Shown here: positions 34,362-46,720 of the stretch, one piece after another
Position numbering within the stretch: position 1 is the stretch's first letter
How the letters are laid out: every line of letters starts with the position of its first letter
From: Sarcophilus harrisii
Lineage: Eukaryota > Chordata > Mammalia > Dasyuromorphia > Dasyuridae
Direction: 5' to 3'
DNA: 64,000 nt
Assembly: GCF_902635505.1 (NCBI RefSeq)
Contig: NC_045432.1
Location: forward strand, 3,577,762 to 3,641,761
Notes under the pieces: generated by a model
The model's database searches: none
What the model was told of the DNA's origin: nothing
What the model saw: only the letters and a program-made list of their open reading frames with translations
Position numbers and translations under genes: made by a program

Positions 34362-37300
34362 TTAAATTGTGGCTTTTTATTTAAAAGTTATATGCATGGG
34401 TAATTTTTCAACATTGACACTTGCAAAACTTTCTGTTCCAACTTTTCCCCTCCTTCCCTCCACCTGCTCCCCCAGATGGCAGGTAGTCCGATATACATGT
34501 TAAATACGTTAAAATATATGTTAAATCCAATATGTATACATGTTTACACAGTTATCTTGCTGCTCAAGAAAGATTGGATCTAGAAAGAAAGTTTAAAAAA
34601 AAAACATGAGAAGGAAAACAAAAATGAAAGCAAACAATAACAGAGTGAAAATGCAATGTTGTGGTCGACACTCATTTCCCATAGTTCTCTCTCTGGGTGT
34701 ACCTGGTTCAATTCATTACTGCTCTACTCGAACTGATTTGGTTCATCTCATTGTTGAAGAGAGCCAGGTCCATCAGAATTGATCATCATATAGTCTTGTT
34801 ACTGAAGTGTATAATGATCTCCTGGTTCTGCTCATTTCACTTACCATCAGTTCATGTAAGTCTCTTCAGGACTTTCTGAAATTATCCTGTTGGTCATTTC
34901 TTACAGAACAGTAATATTCCATAATATTCATATACCACAATTTATTCAGCCATTCTCCAACTGATGGACATCCATTCAGTTTCCAGTTTTTAGCCACTAC
35001 AAAAGGACTGCCACAAAATTTGTGCACATCAGGTCCCTTTCCCTTCTTTATAATCTCTTTGGGATATAATCCAGTAGTAACACTGCTGGATCAAAGGGTA
35101 TGCACAGTTTGATAATTTTTGAGCATAGTTCCAAACTACTCTCAAAATGGTTGGATACGTTCACAACTCCACCAACAATGCATCAATGTCCCAGTTTTCC
35201 ACATCCCCTCCAACAATCATCATTATTTTTCCTGTCATCTTAGCCAATCTGACAGGTGTGTAGTAGTATCTTAGAGTTGTCTTAATTTCCATTTCTCTGA
35301 TTAATAATGACTTGGAGCATCTCTTCCTATGACTAGAAATACTTTCAATTTCTTCATCTGAGAATTGTCTGTTCATATCCTTGACCATTTTCAGTTGGAG
35401 AATGGCTTGATTTTTATAAATTAGAGTTAATTCTCTATATATTTTCCAAATGAGGCCTTTATCAGAACCTTTGACTGTAAAATATTTTCCAGTTTATTGC
35501 TTCCCTTCTAATTTTGTCTCATTAGTTTTGTTTTTACAAAAACTTTTTCATTTTAGGTATAGTCGAAATTTTCTATTTTGTGATCAGTAATGATCTCTGG
35601 TCCTTCTTTGGTCATAAAGTCCTTCCCCTTCACAGGTCTGAGAGGTAAACTATCCTGTGTTCCTCTAATTTATTAATAATTTCATTCTTTATGCCTAGGT
35701 CATGAATCCATTTTGACCTTATCTTGGTGTATGGTGTTAAGTGTGGATCAATGCCTAGTTTCTGCATATTAGTTTCCAATTTTCCAGCAATTTTTGTCAA
35801 ACAGTAAGTTCTTATCCCAAAAGCTGGGGTCTTTGGGTTTATAAAGACTAGAGTTGCTTATATTTGTTGACTGTTTTATCCCTTGAACCATCTATTCCAT
35901 GATCAACTAATCTATTCCTTAGCCAATACCAAATAGTTTTGGTAACTGCTGCTCTATAATATAATTTTAGATCTGGTACAAGCTAAGCCACCATCATTTG
36001 ATTTTTTCATTAATTCCCTTGAAATTCTTGACCTTTTGTTTTCCATATGAACTTTGTTGTTATTTTTTCTAGGTCATTAAATTAGTTTTGGGGTCTGATT
36101 GGTATAGAGGCTAAATAAATAGACTAATTTAGGTAATATTGTCATCTTTATATAGTTCTCCCTATCCAAGAGCATTTAATATCTTTCCAATTGGTTAGAT
36201 CAGACTGAATTTGTGGAAAAGTGGTCTGTAATTTGCTCATAAAGTTTCTGATTTTCCTTGGCGGGGTTCTAAATATTTTATATTATCAGTAGTTACTTTA
36301 AATGGTGTTACTTTAAAAAAACTAAAATTTCTCTTTGTAACTCTGACTGTTGGTTTTGTTAGTGATATAAAGAATGCTGATGACTTATGGGGTTTATTTT
36401 ATAACCAAAACTTTGCTAAAGTTGGGATTTTTCTAATAACTTTTAGTAGAATCTCGGGTTCTCTAAGTATACCATCATGTCATAAAAGAGTGATAATTTG
36501 GTTTCCTCATTGCCTATTCTTATTCCTTTAATCTCTTTCTATCTTTTGCCAAAGCTAGCATTTCTAATACAATATTAAATGTAACGGTGATATGGGAACC
36601 TTGTTTCCTAGATCTTTTAGAATGGTTGCAGTTTGTCTCCATTCATATGATGCTTGCTGATGGTTTTTAAATAGAGGCTGCTGATTATTTTAAGGAAAAG
36701 TCCATTTTTCCTATACTCTCAAGTGTTTTTAATAAATGGATGTTGGATTTTTTAAATGCTTTTTCTGCATCTATTGAGACATCATATGGTTTTTTAATTT
36801 GGTTGTTAATATGAATTATATTGATAGTTTTCCTAATATTGAACCACCCTGCATTCCTGGTTAAATCCTACTTGATCATGTTATTATCCCAGAGATGATT
36901 TTCTGTTCTTTTTTGCTAATATCTTTTTAAGTTTTGCATCAATATTCATTAGGGAATTGGTCTATAATTTTCTTTCTCTGTTTTCAACCTTGGTTTGGGT
37001 ATCATCCATGTCTGTGTCATAGAAGGAATTTGGTGGACTCCCACCCTATTTTATCAAAAATTTATAAGCATTGGGGCCAATTGTTCTTTAAATTTTTGGT
37101 AAAATTCAATTAAATATCTGGTCCTGGGGATTTTTCTTGGGAGTTGTTTAATGCCTATTCTATTTCTTTTTTTCTGAAATGGGACTATTCAACAATTTAC
37201 TTCCTCCTCTGTTAGTCAGGGAAGTCTATATTTTTTGGAGGTATATCCATTCCAAGATTATCAAATTTTTGGCTAAAGTTGAGCAAAATAACTCCTTATT

Positions 37301-39758
37301 ACTCTTTTTTCCTCTTCATTGGTGGAAAGTTCTCCTTTTTCATTTTTAGACACTAATTTCATTTCCTCCCTCCTTTTTCTAATCAGATTTACCAAAGGTT
37401 TACATTTTTGGCTTTTCATAGAACCAACTCTTGTTTTATTAATTAGTTCAATGTTTTTTACTTTCAATATTTTAATTTCTCCTTTTAATTTTAAATTTCA
37501 AAATTTAGTATTTGATTGGGTTTTTAATTTGGTCTTTTTTTAGTTTTTTTTGTTAAGCCCTTCATTAATCTTTTCTTTCTCTGTTTTATTCGTGCCTCTA
37601 AGGATTAAAATTCCCTTTACTACTGCTTTGGCTGCATCCCCAAAATTTTGGTATGATGTCTCATCATTTCATTATCTTAGTGATTTAGTATTATAATTTG
37701 CTGTTCCCAATCATTCTTTAAGATAGTTGTTTAGTTTCCAATTCTTTTGGTCTATTTACTAACTTTTTGTTGAATGTAGTTTTTATTGCATCATGATCTG
37801 AAAAGAAAGCATTTACTATTTCTGCTTTCTTGCATTTAATTTTGACGTCTTTATGTCCTAATATATGGTCAGTTTTTGAATAGGTTCCATGAACTGCTGA
37901 GAAGAAAATATATTCCTTTCTATCTCCATTCAATTTTCTCCAAAGATCTAACATGCCTAATTTTTCTAATATTCTATTTACTTCTTTAATTTCTTTCTTA
38001 TTTGTTTTGTGGTTTGATTTGTCTAATTCTGAGAGTGCAAGGTTGAGATCTCCCACTATTACAGTTTTGTTGTCTATTTCTTTATGTATACCCAAAAGAG
38101 AAATACAGTTCTCAAGAGTTCTTTTTACCTTTTTATGCTTCTCTTGAGTCCTATATTTGGTGGTCAATTTTTTTGTTTAGCTGTGTTTTTTTCATTGGAA
38201 ATAAATGGAATTCACCTGTTTCATTGAATGTCCATCTTCTTCCCTGGAAGAAAATGCACAGTTTAGCTGAGTAATATATTCTTGGCTGCATTCCAAGTTC
38301 CTTTGCCTTTCAGAATATCAGATTCCAGGCCCTTAGATCCTTTAATGTGGACACTGCTGGATCCTGAGTAATTCTTATTGTGGCTCCTCAATATTTGAAT
38401 TGTTTTTTTTCCTGACTGCTTGTAGTATTTTTAGCTTGGTCCAATAGTCTGGAGTTTGGCCACAGTGTTCCTTGGAGTTTTAATTTTGGGTCCTCTTTTA
38501 GCAGGTGTTCAATGAATTCTTTCAATGGCTATTTTACCTTCTGATTCTATGAGATCTGGGCAGTTCTTTTTGATGATTACCTGAAAAATAGTGGCTAGGC
38601 TCTTTTTTTCATCATGATTTTCATGGAGTCTAATAATCCTTAGATTATCTCTCCTAGATCTATTTCCCAGGTCTGTTGTTTTCCCAAGTAGATATTTAAC
38701 TTTCTTTTTCAATTTTTTTCATTTTTTTTTTATTTTGGTTGACTGCTTCTTGATGTCTCATTGAATCATTCATTTCCATTTGTTCAGTTCTGATTTTTAA
38801 TGAATTATTTTCTTCATTTACTTTTTTAAATTTCTTTTTGTATTTGTGCAATTGAGTTTTTAAATGAGATGTTTTGTTCTATGGAAATTTTTTTTCATTT
38901 CACCAATTTTTTAAGGAGTTATTTTCTTTTTCCAATTCACAAATTCTGTTTTTCAGGGAGTTGTTCTCTTTTTCTACGCTATTTCTTAATGATTTATATG
39001 CCTTATCCAGACCTTCTTAGAAGGTTTTCTTTTCCTTCCCCCATTCTTCTTCTAGCTCTCTTTTAAGATTCTTTTAAATTTCTTCTATGAGAGCCTTGTA
39101 TGGTGGGGCCAGGTCATATTCCCCTTTGAGGCTCCATCTGGAGACAATCTACTATTAGTCTCCTCAGGGTTTGAAATCTGCTCTCTTTCACTATAGAAGC
39201 TATGTATATTTAGAGACCAATTTGCCTTTTTACTCCTTAAAAAAATGCTGTGGTCTGCTTTTGGGGCAATAGAAAGTGGCAGCAAGCTGAGTCACTCCTG
39301 ATGCTTGGTGGGTGTGACCAGGCCCAGGAAACTCTGGTGCTTTGGGGTACACTCTTTACTCCCTATGTTTATGTTGGAAATTTTACAACTTCTCTGCTGA
39401 TCTACTGTCCTGTAACCAGAGCAGAATAGCCAACACTGCGATAGAGTCCTCTCTGTAGATTCTCTGATCTGTGGAGACCACCCACGGTCTGTTCAGCCTA
39501 TGCTGGCTTCCATGCTCTGCCTACTTATTTACCTGTACCTGAACTAGACTCCTCCCATGCCCACGCCTGACCAAAAATAGACTTTTTCTCATAATCTTTG
39601 AGATTATATGCTGTTGGTTAGGTGTTGTACTCCCAATATTCCTGAGTTGTGAGAGTCCAGTACTAAGTCAGAGGCTGGATTTCATAAATAGTTTGAAGGT
39701 AGTAGGGGAGCTCAGAAAGAAAAGTGTTTCTCTCTGTCATCTTGGCTATGTCCCCCGC
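34362..39758 (-). mobile_element. Near full-length LINE-1
   Basis: Read on the minus strand it starts near 39758 with a LINE-1-like 5' end (ggacatagccaagatgac). The ORF1 region lies around 38509-39100, including the RNA-binding-fold peptide RRDNLRIIRLHENHDEKKS. The ORF2 endonuclease region lies at 37718-38167, including VIVGDLNLALSELDKS and FFSAVHGTYSKTDHILG with a downstream SDHDAIK. Then come reverse transcriptase, C-terminus and the 3' UTR ending near 34362. At about 5.4 kb it is close to full size. ORF2 is broken by many small deletions, concentrated in 35000-37150. The ends show similar but imperfect flanks (around 34349 and 39761). Confidence 0.88.
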
Positions 39759-40365
39759 AATGAAGTCTATTTTTAAAAAATCATTATTGAACCATCACTC
39801 CAAATATTCAAATAATTGCTGAACTTATTTCCATATTATTTTTCCTTCACCAACACAGCTGACTCATACAGTATATTCATACTTCCTTCATATTGACATC
39901 TTCAAAAGCTGCCAAGTTATCTTTTTCTATGCCAAGACCAATTATCTTCTATCATACCCATTACCAAAAAGTTATATTATCTTACTACTCTACTGATAGG
40001 AACATTTTGAAAGATTTTCACAACCTCAATTAGGTATGGTTTATAATTATTAATTTTAGTCATGTGATACCGTGAAGACATGTAAGGGTTTCTTGGAAAG
40101 TTGCTGGAGTAGTTTTTCATTTCATTCTCCAATTCATTCTACAAATGAGGCAAGTGAAGAAAAATTCATGCACAGGACAATTCAACAAATACTAATGTAA
40201 CATTCTTACAAATTTTTACGCTTTATGTAAAATTTCCTGTCCTAAAATCTTTCAACATATGTAAAAAAAGTTATTTGGTATCTAAAAATTCCAGTATCCA
40301 ATTAAAGTTTAACTAAAGCATGTTTGTCTGTCTGGAGTGAGAGAAAAGAAATTGCCAAAAGAATC

Positions 40366-41320
40366 AATAGTAGTAACAGTAGAAGAGTGATAGTGGCAGT
40401 AATGGTAGTAGCAGTAGTGCCAGTGCTGATTGTGGTGCTGGTGCTAGTGGTTACAGTGGTGCTGATGGTAGAGGTGGTGGAGGTGGTGGTGGAGGTGGAG
40501 GTGGTGATGGTGGTGGAGGTGGTGCAGGAGGAAGAGGTGGTGGTGGTGGAGGAGAAAGAGGAAGTGGTAGTGGTGGTGGTGGTGAAGGAAAAGGAGGTGG
40601 TAGAAAAGGAGGAGGTGGGGGGGTGGGGCAGGAGGTAGTGATGGTGGTGGTGGTGGATAAGGGGGGGTGGTGGTGATGATGGAGGAGGGGGTGGTGGTGG
40701 TCATGGCATTGGCAGTGGAGGGGGTGGTGGTGGTGCAAGAGGTGGTGGTTGTAGAGGTGGTGGTGGTGGAGGTGCAGGAGGAGAAGGAGGTGGTGGTGGT
40801 AGTGGTGGTGGTGAAGGTGGTAGTGGAGGAGGAGGAGGTGGTGGTGGTGCAGACGTGGTGGTGGAGGTGAAGGTGGTGATAGTGGTGAAGGTGGTGGTGG
40901 TGGTGGTGCTGGTGCTGGGGGTGATGATGGTGGTGGTGGTGGGAGGAGGAAGGGGTGGTTGTGGTAGTGATGGCATTGGTGGTGGAGGAAGGGGTGGTTG
41001 TGGTAGTGATGGCATTGGTGGTGGAGGAGGTGGTGGTTGTAAATGCGGTGGTGGTCAAGGAGGTGGTGGTGGTGGTGGAGGAAGAGGAAGGGGTGGTGGA
41101 AGAGGAGAAAATGGTGGTGGTGGTGGTGGTGGTGGTGGTGGTGCAGAATGTGGTGGTTGTAGAGGTGGTGGTGGAGGTGAAGGTGGTGGGGTGATGGTGC
41201 TGGTGATGGTGGAGGGGGTGAGGGTGGTGGTGGTGGAGGGAGTGGCTATGGTGCAGGAGGTGGTAGTGACCCTCCTCCTCTACCCCGAACACCACCACCT
41301 CCACCACCATCATCAGTGAT
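40366..41320. repeat. GGT/GGA-rich imperfect trinucleotide satellite, about 1 kb
   Basis: The plus strand is almost entirely G, T and A in imperfect GGT and GGA triplets. There are sub-repeats, for example 'tagtgatggcattggtggtggagg' at about 40965-40990 and again near 41003-41028. Long open frames on both strands (up to 321 codons of Thr/His/Pro) are composition artefacts. It lies beside an old repeat at 41311-41416. Such a G-rich strand could form quadruplex or triplex structures. Confidence 0.95.
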
Positions 41321-41459
41321 GTCATTCTCTGTTCCTTAGCTCCCCACCCCCCACCCCATATCAATAAACTCCAGCGGCAAGACCAACTACAAAATGCTTG
41401 GCCATCCAAAACCCATCACCCTCTATAATACAGTTACACTGGCCTCCCGGCCATTCTCT

Positions 41460-41765
41460 GAACAAGACCCTTTTTCTCAGGCTATTCCAAATTTTCCCCA
41501 TTCCTGCAATGCCCTCCTTACTCATTTCTAGCCACTGATTCTATTCCTTTAAGTCTGAACTAAAATCCTGCCTTCTCAGGAACCTTCCTTAGTCCCTCAT
41601 AATCCCATTGTCTCCCTTTGGGAACTTTTCCCATGTATCCAGCATATAGCTTTTTTATTATATTTATTATTTTTTCTTATTATCTTGCTATTAGCTTGTC
41701 AGCTTCTTGAGTACAGGGACCATCTTTTTGCCTCTTTCTATCTCCTGTGCTTATCTCAATACAAT
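41460..41765 (+). repeat. L2 LINE 3' fragment
   Basis: 'ttccccattcctgcaatgccctcc', 'aagtctgaactaaaatcctgccttctcagg' and 'gtcagcttcttgagtacagggaccat' follow the 3' end of L2 in the right order. It is diverged and ends before the usual tail. Confidence 0.75.
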
Positions 41766-41859
41766 TGAAAAGTCTGTTCTGTAATTTAGTGAAGTAAACT
41801 CAGGGATCCATTAGATGATGTCATGAACAGTCTGACACAATGACCGAACAAGAACACCT

Positions 41860-42075
41860 TTGGATAGCTAGGTGACTTAGTACAGAATGGCCTGGATTCA
41901 GAAAGTCTTATCTTCCTGAGTTCAAATCTGACCTCAGAAATTTACTCTTTGTATAGTCCTGGGTAAATCACTTCACCCTGTTTGTTTTAGTGTTCTTACA
42001 TATAGAATGAGTTGGAGAAGTAATGGCAAACCACTCCAATATCATTGCCAAGAAAACCTCACATGAAGGTCACAA
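41860..42075 (+). repeat. tRNA-derived SINE, marsupial type
   Basis: The order is 'gatagctaggtgacttagt' (A-box region), 'cctgagttcaaatctgacctcag' (B-box region), 'gtcctgggtaaatcacttc', then 'gagttggagaagtaatggcaaaccactcc'. This is the same family as 44322-44575, common in marsupial genomes. Confidence 0.8.
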
Positions 42076-42555
42076 AGATATTACGAGAGTACATGTACTT
42101 CCCCAGAGAGTAAACCTGTAGTAAATGAAATGTTCTCAGAAAGTCTGTCTCTAACCACAACTGTCTTTTCTTCCAAGTGTTCAGACATTCGATGTGCTTC
42201 AATAGAGAGCAAGGCTGTAGTAACTGGAGTGTTCCCAGAAAGATTGTCTCCCACCACAGATATCTTTTCCTCTCTCACTATATATTTGTGTTGATTTTTT
42301 TCCTTCCTAAAACACAAAATACCACTTGTCACATGTAATGACTCTCAGGAAGCAAAGGAAGATGGAGGGATACGTAAAATAATGTGATGTAAAAAAAAAA
42401 AAGAAAACAGAAAACATCCTTGAACATTTTTTAAATGAGGGCAAGAATCTGAAGGGTATTAATGAAGAGGTGGAAAGGAAGAACAAAAAGGATTTAGTTG
42501 TGCAGAATGATTCCCCCCAGTTTTGAAACTTTAGCATCCAGGCTTGACTTGAGAC

Positions 42556-43233
42556 TGTTAGGTCAAGATTTATGATGTGCTCCTAAGAATGACTTGCTCC
42601 CACAACAAGACCTAAGATATCAGGTTATATGAAAAAGTTTAATAACAATGAAGTATAAAATAAGGAAAACTAGAATTGACAATGCCATTCTTACAACAAA
42701 AGCACTTAATGCATCCTATGATTAATATAACCAGTACAATACAAAGAGATAGACTACAGGAGGAGAGAAGAAAGAATACATCACCGATTCCGGGAAGCAC
42801 CAACTTTGTAGACCTCAGGCTGGGGAAGCACAGATCACAGCCCTGCAAGTGCCGACCGGGAGGGTCCCAGACAGAGCGCCCTCTCCATGGGTGAGAGTCC
42901 AATTTGGTTATTGCTCTATCGTGACTTAAACAATCCACGGAACAAAGGTGGCTAACTGCCAGCAATACCGGCTTCACTTCCTTGAGCTAATCCAGAAGGG
43001 GTCCGGTCCTGCCAGAGTCTGTCAAGAGTGAAGCTTTTCTCCTGGAGTGGCTAGTTCCAGTATATAGATAATGTGTTCTGGGTGGATTTGGCCAGAATCC
43101 ACCCAGGACAATGTTCTTTAAGCTGTATTTGTTCCTAGAGTTAATCAGCAGCTGCAAAACAAGGGTGAATAAGAGTTCACTGTACTGTAATTACCCCATG
43201 GACATGGAGGGAATCTGAGGGCCGACGCCTACA
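42556..43233 (-). mobile_element. Solo LTR of an endogenous retrovirus
   Basis: A 678-bp unit starts TGTTAGG and ends CCTACA, giving the TG...CA ends of an LTR. On the minus strand it has a TATA-like element near 43055 and an ATTAAA-type signal near 42640. No internal genes are attached, so it appears to be a solo LTR. A relative is at 12433-13093. The flanking 5-bp sequences are similar but not identical, suggesting some age. Confidence 0.65.
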
Positions 43234-43249
43234 GAATCTTATTCTTATA

Positions 43250-44960
43250 CCTATATCTTTCAGGGACTTCCAGAGAAGGAACATCTTGCCACATTTTCAA
43301 GTCAGTCCAAAGTTGGTCTCCCTGGTCACCCTTGCCCCAAGAAGCTGGACAGACCAGTACTTGGTCTCTACTTCTACTTGGAAAACAGAGAGGCAGCCAT
43401 GTCACAGGGTCACCAAGCAGGCGAGTCCAAGAAAAGGGACAAGGAGCCAAGCCCAGAGGCCATGCACCAAGCAAAGTTTCATTGTAGGCCACTGAGAAAA
43501 CATGGAGGAAATATGTACAAGAAAAAGGCTGGTCTGAGCTAGGAAGGAGATCTGTTAAAGAACTAACTAGTTTTGGCCCAAACTTTCCCAGGATCAAATC
43601 AGAAATGCCCAGGTCTGGTGTAAAAGAAAAATTAGCCTTGCAGTATACAGAAAATCAGACACTGAGGAAGACCTGAGATGTATCTTTGTGTCAGTCATAG
43701 AGCCGGAACTCCAAGCTGGCTCCTCTAATTCTATGTCCACCAATCTTGCCTCTGAAATCTTGGTCTCTTCCCAAACAAAGCCTCCCCTGCAAGTCTCTTA
43801 TGTGTGTGCTCTATCTGCTGCCTCAGTTGTCTCTTCACCCGGTTTTTACTTCAAGACACCAAATGGGTGCAGAGACCCCAGAGTGGTGGTGGGAGTTGTC
43901 TGAGGTCACACAGCAAGCTAGTGTCCACAGCATGTAGGGTAGGATGTCAACCCAGATTTTCCCCACTCAAAATTGAGCAGTTTGGCCGTTGGGTTCTGTT
44001 GGGGACTCATTCTCCATCTCCCCGGTGTACCCTCGTCTCTCTAGTTGTTGCAGGACTAGAAGAATGAGGGGAAACTTTCTTTTCACGTGTCATTTCCAAA
44101 AAACTATCCAGTTTCACCTCATGAACGTTCAACAGTCACTTGTTGCCCTGAATTCATGTCTTTGGCAGAATTCCTGACTACACCCTAGGCTTTCTCTATC
44201 GCTTCAGCACCAAAGACCCTGGAAAGCTCTGCCAGGCCAGTGTGTTCTCTGCAATCCACCTGCTCCAGGAACGCTCACCTCCGCATCTGAGGGACCCCAA
44301 GGGGACAAGAAAGCACAACCACGGGCAGCTGGGTGGCTCAGTGGATAGAGCACTGGGCCCAGGAATACTCCTCAAGAATTCTAATCTGGGCTCAGACACT
44401 ATTAGCTGTGGAATCCTGGGCAAATCACTTAACACTTTTTACTTCAGTTCTTCATCTGTAAAATAAGTTGGAGAAGGAAATGGAAAAGTGCTGTAGTGTC
44501 TCTGCCCTCTCCCCCAAGAAAAGCCTAATGGGGTCACACAGTCAGACACAATGGAAAAATGACTCAACTATGGTCAGATACACTAGACTCACACTGCTCA
44601 TCGGTCATCCCCACAGACGACAATGTATCCTATATCATCATCAAAGAAAATAAAAAGATGCTCTACAAAAAGCTCATTTTCCAGAGCTCCTCATTCTTCC
44701 TACATCTGCTGAGCTACATTAGGAAAATAATCAAGGGTGGCCCCAAATGCCACTTCATTTCCTTTTCCCAACCTCAAAATGATTGACAGGGAATTGGTAA
44801 AGGGTTGATGCCGAATAAACTTGTGGTATTTTTAAATTCCAATTCCAGTCCTTGTGTGATAGGGCCAACGGACAATTATTTTAGGACCAAATAATCCATT
44901 TACTCCTATAGCAATTATTTTGCCACAAAAGTGACCAGCCTTCTACTGCAGGCCCAAGAC
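43250..44960. repeat. Tandem unit, copy 3 (dispersed 43 kb from copies 1 and 2)
   Basis: This diverged relative of 1-2040 and 2945-5950 has blocks in the same order: 43300-43500, 43670-43840, 43890-43960 and 44540-44860. It carries an inserted SINE at 44322-44575. No gene was recognised. The last part contains a 75-codon open frame (44559-44786) that is not conserved in copy 1. Confidence 0.55.
44322..44575 (+). repeat. tRNA-derived SINE, marsupial type (nearly complete)
   Basis: It starts with 'gggcagctgggtggctcagt' and 'ggatagagcactgggccc'. It continues through 'tctgggctcagacactattagctg', 'tcctgggcaaatcacttaac' and 'gttggagaaggaaatgg', and ends in 'aatggggtcacacagtcagacac'. The order and wording match the abundant marsupial tRNA SINE. 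This is the best single indicator of the host group in the window. Confidence 0.85.
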
Positions 44961-46720
44961 TATATTTAATTCTCTTTCTCATTCTCCTACTAACCACAAT
45001 GGCTCTTCAGAAAAATTTCATCTGGAAGAAACTGAAACCAATTCTAGTCACATGAAAAGGTGCTCTAATCTCAAGGGAGGTTGGAAAGGAACCCTCATGG
45101 CCAAAATGTTTGTAGTGGCAAGAAACTGGAAACGGAGTGGATGCCCATCAGTTGGAGTGTGGCTGAGTAATTTGTGGTATATGAATGTTATGGAATATTA
45201 TTCTTCTATAGGAAATAATCGGCAACATGATTTCGGAGATGCCTGGAGAGACTCACATGAACTGTTGCTAAGTTAAATGAGCAGAACCAGGGGATATTGA
45301 TACATGGCAACAAGACTGTATGGTTCTGATGGACATGACATTTTCCAAGAATGAGATGATTCAGGACACTTACAATGATCTTGTGATGAACAGAGCCATC
45401 TACACCTAGAGAGCACTATAAGGACTGTGGATCACCACATAGCATTTTCACTCTTCTTGCTGTTGTTGGCTTGCATTTTGTTTTCTTTCTCATTTTTCCC
45501 CTTTTTGACCTGATTTTTCTTTTGCAGCACGATAAATGTAGAAATATGTATAGAAGAATTGTACAGGTTTACCATATACCAGATTACTTACCGTGTAGGG
45601 GAGGAGGTGGGGGGAAAATTTAGAACACAAGGTTTTGCAAGGGTCAATGTTGAAAAATTATTCATACACATTTTGAAAATATAAAAGCATTAATAAAAAA
45701 AACCTGCATCTCTCCTGAAATTTCCCATAGCTCCTTCCCACTCACCCCCATGGTCTCAATTGAGAACTTTGTCCCTATTTTCCTGAAAATATGTAGGTCA
45801 TTCTGAGAGCTCCCTCTTTTTCCTCGCAGACCACTGAGCTGCCCTCTGCCTCCATCTCCTCTTCTATGTCTTTTTCACACATAAAGATGAGCTTAGGGCC
45901 TACTGATCCAAATTTCTCGCTACCTGCATGATGGTCCCTTCCAACCCATTTCCTCCAGCAGAGCACTTCCTCTATCACGTCCATTCTCTCAGTTCTGCAT
46001 CTCCCTGGATATTGGCTACTTTCCCCTGTCTATAAACATGTCTGTCTCCACTATCCTTAAAAACATCTCTGTCTTGGTCTCTCCTTCCCCTGTGATTACC
46101 TTCCCATTTATCATAGTCACCTCTACTTGTTCTCCTCTCTTCTCAGTTCTCTACAGTCTATGTTCTGCTCTCATCCTTCCACTGAAATTTTTCTCACGTT
46201 TCTCATCATCTCCTTGATGGAAAATCCCATGTCCTTTTATTTATCCTCACCTTTCCTATTTACTTTGCAGCCTTTGGCACTGTCATTAGCCCTTCTCTTG
46301 ATAGTTTTCTCTACATTTTTCTGAAATTACTCCTTACAACTTTTCCTTGTAATCACTAAACAAACATTTAGGAAGTGCCTGTGATGTACCAGGTACTGAG
46401 CTAAGCCCTGGAAACATAACCAAAGCTAAAAGACAGCACCAGCTGAGTACCCCCTCACCTTCGCCACTCCTTCTCAGCGTCCTTAGTTGGATCCCCCCCT
46501 GCAGGTCATTCCTAGTGTCCCACTGGGCCCAGTCCTGGGCTGACTTCCATTCTATCATAATGGGCCTATTCCCAACAGCTCTTTTATCCTCAATTCTTAC
46601 CACCTCCTCCTGTTATCCCTTACTCTTTAGGTGTTTGCTTCTTAGTTCCTTTGTTACTTCCATTTTTTCATATTATCTGCTTTTCCCTCCTTTAGCACCC
46701 TCTCAGTTGCTCAAGTAGAT
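44960..46720 (+). repeat. CR1/L2-L3 LINE fragment, split by LINE-1
   Basis: The flanks 44960-45070 and 45703-46720 resemble the plus-strand ORF2 of L2/L3. 'gcctttggcactgtcattagcccttctcttg' (46270-46300) corresponds to the conserved polymerase-domain region, and 'cactgggcccagtcctggg' (46519-46537) to the following conserved block. It is homologous to 2030-2820 in the first tandem unit. Confidence 0.65.
45075..45702 (+). mobile_element. LINE-1 3' fragment
   Basis: ORF2 C-terminus (KMFVVARNWKRSGCPSVGVW region, 45100-45276), then a 3' UTR and A-rich end at about 45702. It is 5'-truncated, splits the L2/L3 fragment and is absent from tandem unit 1. No clear target duplication was seen. Confidence 0.8.

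Noticed and set aside
40444-41409. A 321-codon minus-strand frame rich in His, Thr and Pro, and plus-strand Val/Gly frames
   Set aside because: They arise from the GGT/GGA repeat composition, exist in several frames at once and have no domain.
42639-42977. A 112-codon minus-strand frame with a hydrophobic, cysteine-rich end
   Set aside because: It lies wholly inside an LTR with TG...CA ends and is partly mirrored in the decayed relative at 12570-12752; there is no sign of a host gene.
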